The notes below the pieces were generated by a model. The model was not told the origin of the DNA. It saw nothing but the letters and a program-made list of their open reading frames with translations, and searched no databases. 8,704 nucleotides of DNA from DATGXB01 sp035298905 (GTDB lineage: Bacteria; Cyanobacteriota; Cyanobacteriia; Cyanobacteriales; Nostocaceae). This document shows positions 1 to 6,088 of the stretch, piece by piece (positions within the stretch are counted from its first letter, which is position 1; the number at the start of each line of letters is the position of its first letter). The DNA lies in contig DATGXQ010000586.1 of assembly GCA_035298905.1 (NCBI GenBank), forward strand, positions 1 through 8,704, in the 5' to 3' direction. The translations under genes were made by a program, and so were the position numbers.

Positions 1-39
1 ATCTCCCCATCTCCCCATCTCCCATCACCCCATCTCCCC
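1..39. repeat. 8-bp tandem array, unit ATCTCCCC
   Basis: Five consecutive units run from the first base: ATCTCCCC, ATCTCCCC, the one-base-shorter ATCTCCC, ATCACCCC and ATCTCCCC. The array may continue to the left of the window. It stops 7 bp short of the stop codon of the DUF2808 gene. The unit is the reverse complement of GGGGAGAT, which is repeated at 2739-2777, so the two arrays are in opposite orientation. Such short tandemly repeated sequences (STRR) are known in heterocystous cyanobacteria and have no established function. Confidence 0.85.
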
Positions 40-46
40 ATGCTCC

Positions 47-559
47 TCAACTGATGCTCAAAATCCAGCTACCTAAATAGCGGAGTAATGGTACATCGCC
101 AGGAGAGAGGACTTGGCAGTTAAAATAGAATGTCCCGCCAAAAGTAGGATTCCGTACATTAGATAGAACTAACTCTACTTTGCTACCTGCGGGTACTGGC
201 TCTTCGGGGAAAATTTCAATGACTCGCGCTTCTTTATTCCATTTCACCTCTGACAACGGTACTTTTTTATTCTTTACTCTCACTTCTACAGCCTTAGTAT
301 CGAAACTACCTTTGTAATAATCTGGGTAAGTGATAGAAAACTGCGCTACTGCCAATTTCATCTTTTGTTGGGGAATTCTGAGAATATACCGATCCCACGA
401 ATTAGTTTGTCCACCAAAATCTAAACGGAAAGGTAGCTGATTTTCCGCTTTGACTCCGCTAAATAGTACAAATCCTGGTAAACTTTGCGCCCAAGTAGCA
501 GATGAGATACCAGTTAGTAAACAACTGGTGACAGCTAAGGTTGTTAGTACACGTCGCAT
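47..559 (-). CDS. secreted DUF2808 family protein
   Basis: This 170-residue protein looks exported. Residues 1-24 form a signal peptide: Arg-Arg after Met1, a hydrophobic stretch around residues 4-20, and a likely cleavage after ATWA (Ala24). The mature part is rich in beta strand and carries features I associate with the cyanobacterial DUF2808 family (Pfam PF10989): a Tyr-Ile-Leu-Arg-Ile-Pro segment near residues 58-63, an FSITYPDYY stretch near 74-82, an EIFPEEPVPAGSKVEL block near 114-129, and an LSNVRNP turn near 131-137. The molecular role of the family is unknown. The start is supported by AGAGGAG at 567-573, 7 bp upstream of ATG. The gene stands alone, transcribed away from the pnt operon. 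The family call rests on remembered motifs; export is the safest part. Confidence 0.82.
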   Translation of the reverse strand: MRRVLTTLAVTSCLLTGISSATWAQSLPGFVLFSGVKAENQLPFRLDFGGQTNSWDRYILRIPQQKMKLAVAQFSITYPDYYKGSFDTKAVEVRVKNKKVPLSEVKWNKEARVIEIFPEEPVPAGSKVELVLSNVRNPTFGGTFYFNCQVLSPGDVPLLRYLGSWILSIS

Positions 560-1126
560 AGTTAAGCTCCTCTTGCAGATAGATATTTTGTCTTTGAGGT
601 GATTAAGCGTTAGTATTCGTAACTAAACTTTACACTTTATTGCTGACAACGGACGAAGAATAGCGGCGAAAAGTGCCGTTTTCCTGAAAAAGTGCAGCCA
701 AGTAAAAGCCTAGAGTAATATTTCCACACATATACCAGTTTATTGTCTAACCTTTGTGTTGTCTTGCTTTTGCTGACTAGTAGTGACAACAAAATGAGAA
801 AAAATCATCTTTGCAGACCTGTTTCTATTGCTGATTATGTCTAATTGTGAATAAGTTTAAAAACTTCTTGATAAAAATTGAAATCAGCGAGAGGCGATCG
901 CTAAGTAAATTGAGCTAAATTGAGATAAAGCAATGGCAACCATAGTAAACAGTATTAAAATTGATTCGTACAAGCAATAAAATTTAAAAATTTGATGAAT
1001 ATTACTCTATTTTGGCTGCTATGGCTAAATTTTCAATCCCAAAAATAATCTGAAGACCATACACAAATTTTGGGGATCAACATAGGATGAGCAATGTGTT
1101 ACCGTAAGCAGTCAGACGTTAGCAAT

Positions 1127-1253
1127 CAGCTATCAGCAATGGTCAGAATTTATTGGTTAAATTTCCCCTTTATGGTCGAATTTATCAACTCATCCTTATC
1201 AACAGGTGACTCATTATCCCAGATTTTAGCTGATGGCTAATTGCTGATAGCTG
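1127..1253. repeat. dispersed repeat with 14-bp inverted arms
   Basis: CAGCTATCAGCAAT at 1127-1140 is the exact reverse complement of ATTGCTGATAGCTG at 1240-1253, with 99 bp between the arms. The right arm is preceded by a related direct copy (GCTGATGGCT then GCTGATAGCT), so the right side is internally repetitive. Sequences of this flavour are scattered through Nostoc-type intergenic regions. No flanking target duplication is evident, so whether this is a small non-autonomous element or a simple repeat is undecided. Confidence 0.55.
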
Positions 1254-1484
1254 TGGGAGCAGTTTTGGTAGATAAATTATTGGGTTGGCTCAAAAATACT
1301 CTGCTAAACCCTCCTTCTGGGAGTGAGAAAGCTAAGGTTGAAAGCACGATTGAGAAACAAAATTTAGGGCGGATGATGCCAATACCTGCCTGATTAGTAC
1401 AGGAAATTTATATACAGCAAATTTCAGGTAAATGAGGTACAAATTTTTGGAACAAAGCTTGATGCTAAAAGACTTTCACCCTTT

Positions 1485-1508
1485 CTGTTCCCTGTTCCCT
1501 GTTCCCTG
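1485..1508. repeat. heptamer tandem array, unit CTGTTCC
   Basis: Three perfect CTGTTCC units (1485-1491, 1492-1498, 1499-1505) and a partial fourth lie in the region just upstream of pntA. The same unit, in the same orientation, occurs four times at 2847-2874 between pntA and pntA2. This is an STRR-type cyanobacterial repeat. Because the open frame of pntA runs back through it to an ATG at 1432, it could mislead start prediction; see the pntA entry. Confidence 0.85.
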
Positions 1509-1559
1509 CTGTATTTGGCCAACTTCCCTATTGATTGGAGTGATTGAGTATTTATATCT

Positions 1560-1564
1560 AGGAG
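1560..1564 (+). promoter_or_regulatory. ribosome binding site fixing the pntA start
   Basis: AGGAG lies 5 bp before the ATG at 1570. The alternative in-frame ATG at 1432 has no comparable Shine-Dalgarno and would add 46 residues partly encoded by the heptamer array. The RBS and the family alignment agree on 1570. Confidence 0.8.
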
Positions 1565-1569
1565 ATTGC

Positions 1570-2733
1570 ATGAAAATAGCAGTTGCTAAAGAAATCGAAG
1601 TTTGTGAACGTCGAGTGGCGCTCATCCCGGATACTGTAGCCCGATTAGTTAAACAAGGTTTAGAAATTTGGGTAGAAACAGGGGCTGGGGAAAAAGCATA
1701 CTTTACTGATCAAGACTATGCAGCAGCAGGAGCAAAAATTATTAATGATCCTGCTTATTTATGGGGTGAAACTGACATATTACTCAAAGTTAGTCCACCG
1801 CAAACTAGAGAAGATGGACGTTCAGAAATTGATTTACTTAAACCTGGATCTGTCTTAATTAGCTTTCTCAATCCCTTGGGTAATCCAGTCATAGCCCAAC
1901 ACTTAGCCCACCGACAAATTACGGCCTTAAGTATGGAACTCATTCCCCGTACTACTAGGGCGCAAAGCATGGATGCGTTATCTTCCCAAGCTTCTCTTGC
2001 AGGGTATAAATCGGTACTAATTGCGGCGGCAGCATTACCAAAATATTTCCCCATGTTAACAACAGCCGCCGGCACGATCGCCCCAGCTAAAGTATTTATT
2101 ATGGGGGCTGGGGTAGCAGGATTGCAAGCGATCGCCACCGCCCGACGTTTAGGTGCAGTAGTAGAAGCCTTTGATATTCGTCCCGCCGTCAAAGAAGAAG
2201 TGCAAAGCTTAGGGGCGAAATTTGTCGAAGTCAAACTAGATGAAGAAACCGCCGATAAAGGTGGTTATGCTAAAGAAATTTCCGCAGCCAGTAAACAGCG
2301 TACTCAAGAATTACTGACTACCCACGTCAAAAACGCTGATGTAGTCATTACCACCGCCCAAGTACCAGGGAAAAAAGCCCCATTACTAGTTACAGAGGAA
2401 ATGGTGGCACAAATGAAACCTGGTTCAGTGATTATCGATTTAGCGGCGGAACAAGGCGGAAACTGTGCTTGCACCGAACCTGGTAAAGATATTGTTTGGA
2501 ATGGCGTAACTATTATTGGACCGATTAACCTGCCCTCCTCTATGCCAGTCCACGCCAGCCAACTCTATGCTAAAAACCTCACTTCATTACTGCAACTGTT
2601 AATTAGCAAAGAGAAAAACCTACAGATTAACTTTACCGACGACATTATCGATGCAGCTTGTATTACCCACGCTGGAGAAATTCGTAATCAACGCATACAG
2701 GAAGCATTAACAGCCGTAGCAGTGAGTCAGTAG
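1570..2733 (+). CDS. pntA: NAD(P) transhydrogenase alpha subunit 1, NAD(H)-binding domain I
   Basis: This is the soluble domain I of proton-translocating transhydrogenase, which binds NADH and passes hydride to NADP+ on domain III of PntB. The 387 residues carry the N-terminal alanine-dehydrogenase/PNT signature (RRVALIPDTV, residues 14-23). They also carry the RQD loop, with Arg127, Gln132 and Asp135 in a segment ending AQSMD, at the same numbers as in the Rhodospirillum rubrum enzyme. The Rossmann dinucleotide motif GAGVAG is at 179-184, with Asp202 (FDIRP) as expected for NAD. IDLAAEQGGNC (289-299) is also typical. It ends without membrane helices, which sit in the next gene, giving the three-polypeptide arrangement of R. 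rubrum rather than the fused PntA of E. coli. I place the start at 1570, not at the upstream ATG at 1432, because of the RBS and because residues encoded before 1570 match nothing in the family. Confidence 0.95.
   Translation: MKIAVAKEIEVCERRVALIPDTVARLVKQGLEIWVETGAGEKAYFTDQDYAAAGAKIINDPAYLWGETDILLKVSPPQTREDGRSEIDLLKPGSVLISFLNPLGNPVIAQHLAHRQITALSMELIPRTTRAQSMDALSSQASLAGYKSVLIAAAALPKYFPMLTTAAGTIAPAKVFIMGAGVAGLQAIATARRLGAVVEAFDIRPAVKEEVQSLGAKFVEVKLDEETADKGGYAKEISAASKQRTQELLTTHVKNADVVITTAQVPGKKAPLLVTEEMVAQMKPGSVIIDLAAEQGGNCACTEPGKDIVWNGVTIIGPINLPSSMPVHASQLYAKNLTSLLQLLISKEKNLQINFTDDIIDAACITHAGEIRNQRIQEALTAVAVSQ
2128..2135. repeat. HIP1 octamer GCGATCGC
   Basis: A perfect copy of the palindromic HIP1 element, highly over-represented in many cyanobacterial genomes, lies inside pntA at the codons just after its dinucleotide-binding glycine motif. 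Other perfect copies in the window begin at 894, 3416 and 8293. It marks the host lineage; no local function is implied. Confidence 0.9.
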
Positions 2734-2738
2734 AAGGT

Positions 2739-2777
2739 GGGGAGATGGGGAGATAGGGAGATGGGGAGATGGGGAGG
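2739..2777. repeat. 8-bp tandem array, unit GGGGAGAT
   Basis: Four units (2739-2746, 2747-2754, a variant AGGGAGAT at 2755-2762, and 2763-2770) and a partial fifth begin 5 bp after the pntA stop codon. The unit is the reverse complement of the array at 1-39. It lies within the pntA-pntA2 spacer, so it would be transcribed as a purine-rich stretch of the operon mRNA. Confidence 0.85.
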
Positions 2778-2804
2778 AAAGGGGGGAAAGATTTTATATA
2801 CTTT

Positions 2805-2874
2805 CTGCCTCCTGCCTTCTGCCTTCTGCCTTCTGCCTTCTGTCTTCTGTTCCCTGTTCCCTGTTCCCTGTTCC
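2805..2874. repeat. compound heptamer array, CTGCCTT passing into CTGTTCC
   Basis: Ten units stay in strict 7-bp register. First is CTGCCTC (2805), then CTGCCTT four times (from 2812), one intermediate CTGTCTT (2840), and CTGTTCC four times (from 2847). The intermediate unit, which differs from CTGCCTT by one base, links the two variants and suggests they grew from one array by slippage and point change. The array ends 15 bp before the AAGGAG of pntA2, so it fills most of the leader of the second gene in the operon. Confidence 0.88.
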
Positions 2875-2903
2875 CTTCTTCCAATACTAAAGGAGTTTAA
2901 ACA

Positions 2904-3197
2904 ATGACAGAAGCATTACTAGCCGCCTTATTTGTGTTTGTGTTGGCATCATTTACGGGTTTTGAAGTTATTAACAAAGTGCCACCCACATTACACACTC
3001 CCCTAATGTCCGGTTCTAACGCCATTTCGGGTATTTCCGTGATTGGGGCGATCGTTGCAGCTGGAGAAAGAAACACTAATTTATCAGTAATTCTGGGCTT
3101 AATCGCCGTGATTTTAGCGATGGTTAACGTTGTCGGCGGTTTCCTCGTTACCGACAGAATGTTGCAAATGTTTAAGAAAAAGGAAGTTAAAGCATGA
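2904..3197 (+). CDS. pntA2: NAD(P) transhydrogenase alpha subunit 2 (membrane)
   Basis: This 97-residue membrane protein corresponds to the C-terminal membrane part of E. coli PntA, encoded separately as in R. rubrum alpha2 (also named pntAB in some annotations). Three hydrophobic helices are visible at about residues 4-22, 36-53 and 58-82. The family signature between the first two is present: pro-rich VPPTLHTPLMSGSNAISG (26-43), with the Leu-His-Thr-Pro-Leu-Met-Ser core. It forms domain II together with the membrane half of PntB. AAGGAG at 2890-2895, 8 bp before ATG, supports the start. It is separated from pntA by 170 bp of mostly tandem repeats and overlaps pntB by 4 bp, so its translation is probably coupled to pntB. 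There is no histidine at the position that is His42 in the Thermus alpha2 subunit (Ser here, AISG). Confidence 0.94.
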   Translation: MTEALLAALFVFVLASFTGFEVINKVPPTLHTPLMSGSNAISGISVIGAIVAAGERNTNLSVILGLIAVILAMVNVVGGFLVTDRMLQMFKKKEVKA

Positions 3198-4597
3198 GCG
3201 AATTTTTACCAACTGGTATACAGCTAACATATTTAGTAGCTGCTTGTTTATTTATTTTGGGCTTAAAAAAATTAGGTTCTCCCGCTACAGCCCGGAATGG
3301 TAATTTAATTGCGGCTGTGGGAATGCTACTAGCAGTTGTGGCCACCATGCTAGATCAGCACGTCCTGAATTATGAAATGATTTTAGTAGGGTTAGGGATT
3401 GGAAGTGTAATTGGTGCGATCGCTGCTTACAAAGTGCAAATGACCGAAATGCCCCAAATGGTGGGTTTACTCAACGGTTTAGGCGGTGCAGCATCCTCAT
3501 TAGTAGCCGTTGCCGAATTTTGGCGCTTCTTCAGTCATGGTGAAGCTATCCCCTTAGATGTCAACATTTCCATTCTCTTAGATATCTTAATTGGTGGCGT
3601 GACCTTTACAGGTAGCGTCTTAGCCTTTGCCAAACTGCAAGGTTTAATCAGTGGTTCTCCGATTACCTTCTCTTTTCAACAACCATTTAACTTCTTCCTA
3701 GTCGGCGTGTTTGTCTTAGGAAGTGCCTATTTAATCATTAATCCCCACAACCTAGCCGCATTTTTAGCAGTCTTCACCGTATCCTTGATTTTAGGAGTAG
3801 TCTTTGTATTACCCATTGGTGGCGGTGATATGCCGGTGGTTATCTCCCTATTAAACTCCTTTTCAGGACTAGCAGCAGCCGCAGCCGGTTTCGTGGTGAT
3901 GAACAACATGTTAATCATTGCCGGTGCATTAGTTGGTGCATCAGGTATCATCCTCACCGAAATCATGTGTAAGGCCATGAATAGGTCACTAGCCAGCGTC
4001 TTATTTGGTGCATTTGGTGGAGTAGTCACAGTAAGCGGTGGTGCTGGTGGTAGCAACGCTAACCTGACAGTTCATAGCATCGACCCAGAAGAAGGGGCAA
4101 TGATGTTAGGATATGCCCGTTCTGTGGTCATAGTACCTGGTTACGGTATGGCAGTAGCCCAAGCGCAACATAGCGTCAGGGAACTAGCCGACCAACTAGA
4201 AAAAATGGGTGTAGAAGTAAAATATGCCATTCACCCCGTCGCCGGTAGAATGCCCGGACACATGAACGTGTTATTAGCTGAGGCGAATGTACCATACACT
4301 CAGTTATATGACATGGAAGATATCAATCCCCAATTTGATCAAACAGATGTAGCCTTAGTCATTGGGGCTAATGATGTAGTAAATCCTGCCGCGCGGAGTG
4401 ATGCCAACAGTCCCATTTATGGAATGCCAATTTTAGAAGTAGATAAGGCAAAACATACGATTGTAATTAAGCGCGGGATGAGTACAGGTTTTGCCGGTGT
4501 TGATAACGAGTTGTTTTACAAAGATAAGACAACAATGCTTTTTGGAAGTGCCAAGGATATGGTAGCCAAGTTAGTTTCTGAAGTGAAACAACTGTAA
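3194..4597 (+). CDS. pntB: NAD(P) transhydrogenase beta subunit
   Basis: PntB couples proton movement across the membrane to hydride transfer from NADH to NADP+. The N-terminal 280 or so residues are a run of hydrophobic helices (domain II), including EMPQMVGLLNGLGGAAS (85-101) and DMPVVISLLNSFSGLAAAAAG (212-232), the latter with the conserved Asn221. After a glycine-rich hinge (SGGAGG, 281-286) comes the NADP(H)-binding domain III: GYGMAVAQAQ (317-326), HPVAGRMPGHMNVLLAEA (347-364), GANDVVNPAA (391-400) and the KRGMSTGFAG loop (426-435). The 467-residue length fits the family. The start overlaps the pntA2 stop (ATGA, 3194-3197), with AAGGA about 10 bp upstream; this implies translational coupling. 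Unlike E. coli, the membrane residue usually noted as a proton-channel His (beta His91) appears as Asn94. Confidence 0.96.
   Translation: MSEFLPTGIQLTYLVAACLFILGLKKLGSPATARNGNLIAAVGMLLAVVATMLDQHVLNYEMILVGLGIGSVIGAIAAYKVQMTEMPQMVGLLNGLGGAASSLVAVAEFWRFFSHGEAIPLDVNISILLDILIGGVTFTGSVLAFAKLQGLISGSPITFSFQQPFNFFLVGVFVLGSAYLIINPHNLAAFLAVFTVSLILGVVFVLPIGGGDMPVVISLLNSFSGLAAAAAGFVVMNNMLIIAGALVGASGIILTEIMCKAMNRSLASVLFGAFGGVVTVSGGAGGSNANLTVHSIDPEEGAMMLGYARSVVIVPGYGMAVAQAQHSVRELADQLEKMGVEVKYAIHPVAGRMPGHMNVLLAEANVPYTQLYDMEDINPQFDQTDVALVIGANDVVNPAARSDANSPIYGMPILEVDKAKHTIVIKRGMSTGFAGVDNELFYKDKTTMLFGSAKDMVAKLVSEVKQL
3416..3423. repeat. HIP1 octamer GCGATCGC
   Basis: Perfect HIP1 copy inside pntB (codons for Gly-Ala-Ile-Ala in a membrane helix). 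It is the last one before a gap of about 4.9 kb that covers the whole helicase/TPR gene pair; the next perfect copy is at 8293. Confidence 0.9.
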
Positions 4598-4630
4598 GAA
4601 GAACGAACCACAAACATTTGTAAAATCAGG

Positions 4631-4669
4631 TTGCCTCAGAAGTTATGATACTTTTGAGGCAAATTTTTT
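4631..4669 (+). terminator. intrinsic terminator of the pnt operon
   Basis: A stem of TTGCCTCA (4631-4638) with TGAGGCAA (4655-4662) continues through one G-T pair into AAGT/ACTT, closing a 6-base loop (TATGAT). This is followed by a run of six T (4664-4669). It begins 33 bp after the pntB stop. Read on the other strand the hairpin is not followed by a T run, so it should stop pnt transcription but not that of the convergent TPR gene. I see no clear terminator for the latter in 4670-4780. Confidence 0.9.
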
Positions 4670-4780
4670 ATTGTAATTTATTTTGAAAAAGTCATCACCC
4701 TCATATTTTTAAAAATTTGTCCAAAAAATAATTGCTCACATCTTCCAAAGTGTAGTAATCATAATCTGTTTATTATTGAG

Positions 4781-6049
4781 TCAAATACTTTTCAAATCAA
4801 CAGCTTTAACCGACATTCTATCTTTTTTTCGATCATAATTCTCTGTTAAAACAAAACTTACTTTTTGTTTTTCTTTCCGCAAAAATGGCGGTAATTCTTT
4901 TTGCAAGAAAAATATACGCTTTCCGTCATCACTGATAATCCAACCATGTTTTTGATTAGGTGGTAATGAATCAATAATACCACAATAACGCGGTACATCC
5001 TGATATAAACTTTCTTGCCAATCTTTTCGACATAGTTTAATTAATTGATCGAAATTATCTCCTGTAAACCAGTTGAATTTTTGGGTAGTAAATGCTTGAC
5101 GTATTTCTAATTCTAATTGCTGTAAATTACCTCTAATTGGCCAACCTTCTCTTTGTCTAATTGCTTTACATAATTCTAAATGTCGTGCTGACATTTCTAA
5201 TTTTTGTAACAATAGACTTTGTTTAGCAATATTTTCATATAAAGTAACTTTAAGCTTATCTTCCCCAGCAGATAAAGCTGCTCTACAAGCAAAATTTAAT
5301 GCTTTTTCTGGTTGATTAATACGCAGATATAAATCGGACAAGTCTTGTAAAATATACCATTCTTCTCGATATTTTAGAATTATATTATTAAATTCATTTA
5401 TCGCTTTTTCTTCTTCTCCTAAATTAGCTAATGCTAAAGCAGAAAAACGATAAAAATGGATTTCTCTCGGATAAATTTTAGTTGCTGCTAATGCCCAAGA
5501 ACGAGCTTCTTTCCATAATTCAAGCTCAATTAAACTTTTTACTTTAGCAAAAAACCATTGTTCTTTTTTCGACATTCCTTTTCTGCCATCTATTATTGCT
5601 GGTTCATTGCTAATTGTTTCTGGATCTAACTTATTACACCAATCTAATACAATATTCCATTGTCCTTTTTGTTTAGCAAGTTTAATTACAGCAAAAATGG
5701 TTAATTCTTTTGGTAATGTATCAGGTTGTAAATCCAAAATTATTTTAGCTGATTCTATTAATTTTTGTAAATCCTCCTCAGTTTCTGCTGTCTTAATACC
5801 ATCCTCATAATAAGCCCAGGTCAATTCATTTTTGATATATTTATTATCAGGAAATTGATTCAGTGCAACTTTACCTTGTTTAATAGACCATGCAGCATAG
5901 CCTCCTTTACGTAAACAAAATAAATAACGACTTGCAGCATAAGCATTATTTTCATTTTCCCATAATTGACGAAATAAAGTTCCTGCTTCTTTCCATTGCT
6001 GTTGGTTAACTAGTTGATTAGCTTGAGTCATCGTTTCATTGTTATTCAT
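4781..6049 (-). CDS. TPR-like helical protein with C-terminal cold-shock-like domain
   Basis: No named family is recognised for this 422-residue protein. Residues 1-350 look all-alpha and built of TPR-like helix pairs. Examples are ANQLVNQQQWKEAGTLFRQL (10-29), the helix pair WFFAKVKSLIELELWKEARSWALAATKIYP (165-194), and ALANLGEEEKAINEFNNIIL (206-225) followed by LSDLYLRINQPEKALNFACR (237-256), with recurrent Ala/Leu spacing and Pro between repeats. Residues 355-420 resemble a cold-shock OB fold: G-I-I-D start, an RNP1-like KHGWII (367-372), DDG, an RNP2-like RIFF (378-381), then KVSFVLTE (396-403) and a final beta strand. This suggests RNA or ssDNA binding. The aromatic Trp370, Phe380 and Phe381 are where such domains stack bases. 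AAAGGAG at 6059-6065 supports the start. It lies 39 bp after the NERD-helicase gene on the same strand, so co-transcription is likely. The cold-shock call rests on motif pattern only. Confidence 0.8.
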   Translation of the reverse strand: MNNNETMTQANQLVNQQQWKEAGTLFRQLWENENNAYAASRYLFCLRKGGYAAWSIKQGKVALNQFPDNKYIKNELTWAYYEDGIKTAETEEDLQKLIESAKIILDLQPDTLPKELTIFAVIKLAKQKGQWNIVLDWCNKLDPETISNEPAIIDGRKGMSKKEQWFFAKVKSLIELELWKEARSWALAATKIYPREIHFYRFSALALANLGEEEKAINEFNNIILKYREEWYILQDLSDLYLRINQPEKALNFACRAALSAGEDKLKVTLYENIAKQSLLLQKLEMSARHLELCKAIRQREGWPIRGNLQQLELEIRQAFTTQKFNWFTGDNFDQLIKLCRKDWQESLYQDVPRYCGIIDSLPPNQKHGWIISDDGKRIFFLQKELPPFLRKEKQKVSFVLTENYDRKKDRMSVKAVDLKSI

Positions 6050-6088
6050 ATTTATTTTCTCCTTTGTAACTAAGTAATAATTTAGAAT

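Larger units (their letters stand above)
560..1569. other. 1-kb intergenic region between divergent genes
   Basis: This stretch separates the DUF2808 gene (minus) from pntA (plus) and must hold both promoters, but I cannot assign -35/-10 boxes with confidence. I found no NtcA-type GTA-N8-TAC site. It contains a HIP1 octamer at 894-901, a dispersed repeat with 14-bp inverted arms (1127-1140 and 1240-1253), a heptamer array (1485-1508) and the pntA ribosome binding site. The only open frame of any length that is not an extension of a neighbour is a 50-codon one at 1241-1393, which lacks an ATG start and a Shine-Dalgarno and overlaps the repeat. The remainder is AT-rich sequence in which I see no gene. 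Confidence 0.6.

Noticed and set aside
994..1050. 17-residue hydrophobic peptide frame starting at ATG 994
   Set aside because: There is no ribosome binding site and no supporting context; a frame this short is expected by chance.
1432..1569. 46-residue N-terminal extension of PntA from an upstream ATG
   Set aside because: It has no Shine-Dalgarno, is partly encoded by the heptamer array, and matches nothing in the family, while ATG 1570 has AGGAG and a typical PntA start (MKIAVAKE).
1755..2234. 159-residue frame antisense to pntA
   Set aside because: It lies wholly within the well-supported pntA gene and reads as its complement, with no family features of its own; similar antisense frames at 3727-4056 and 5607-5810 were dropped for the same reason.
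2663..2884. 73-residue minus-strand open frame across the pntA-pntA2 spacer
   Set aside because: Its Arg/Gln/Gly-rich and Pro-rich sequence is a direct translation of the 7- and 8-bp tandem arrays, and it overlaps the end of pntA.
4700..4780. Terminator for the TPR/cold-shock gene
   Set aside because: Only a short A/T palindrome (ATTTTTAAAAAT) is seen downstream of its stop, without a GC stem, so no intrinsic terminator can be called.
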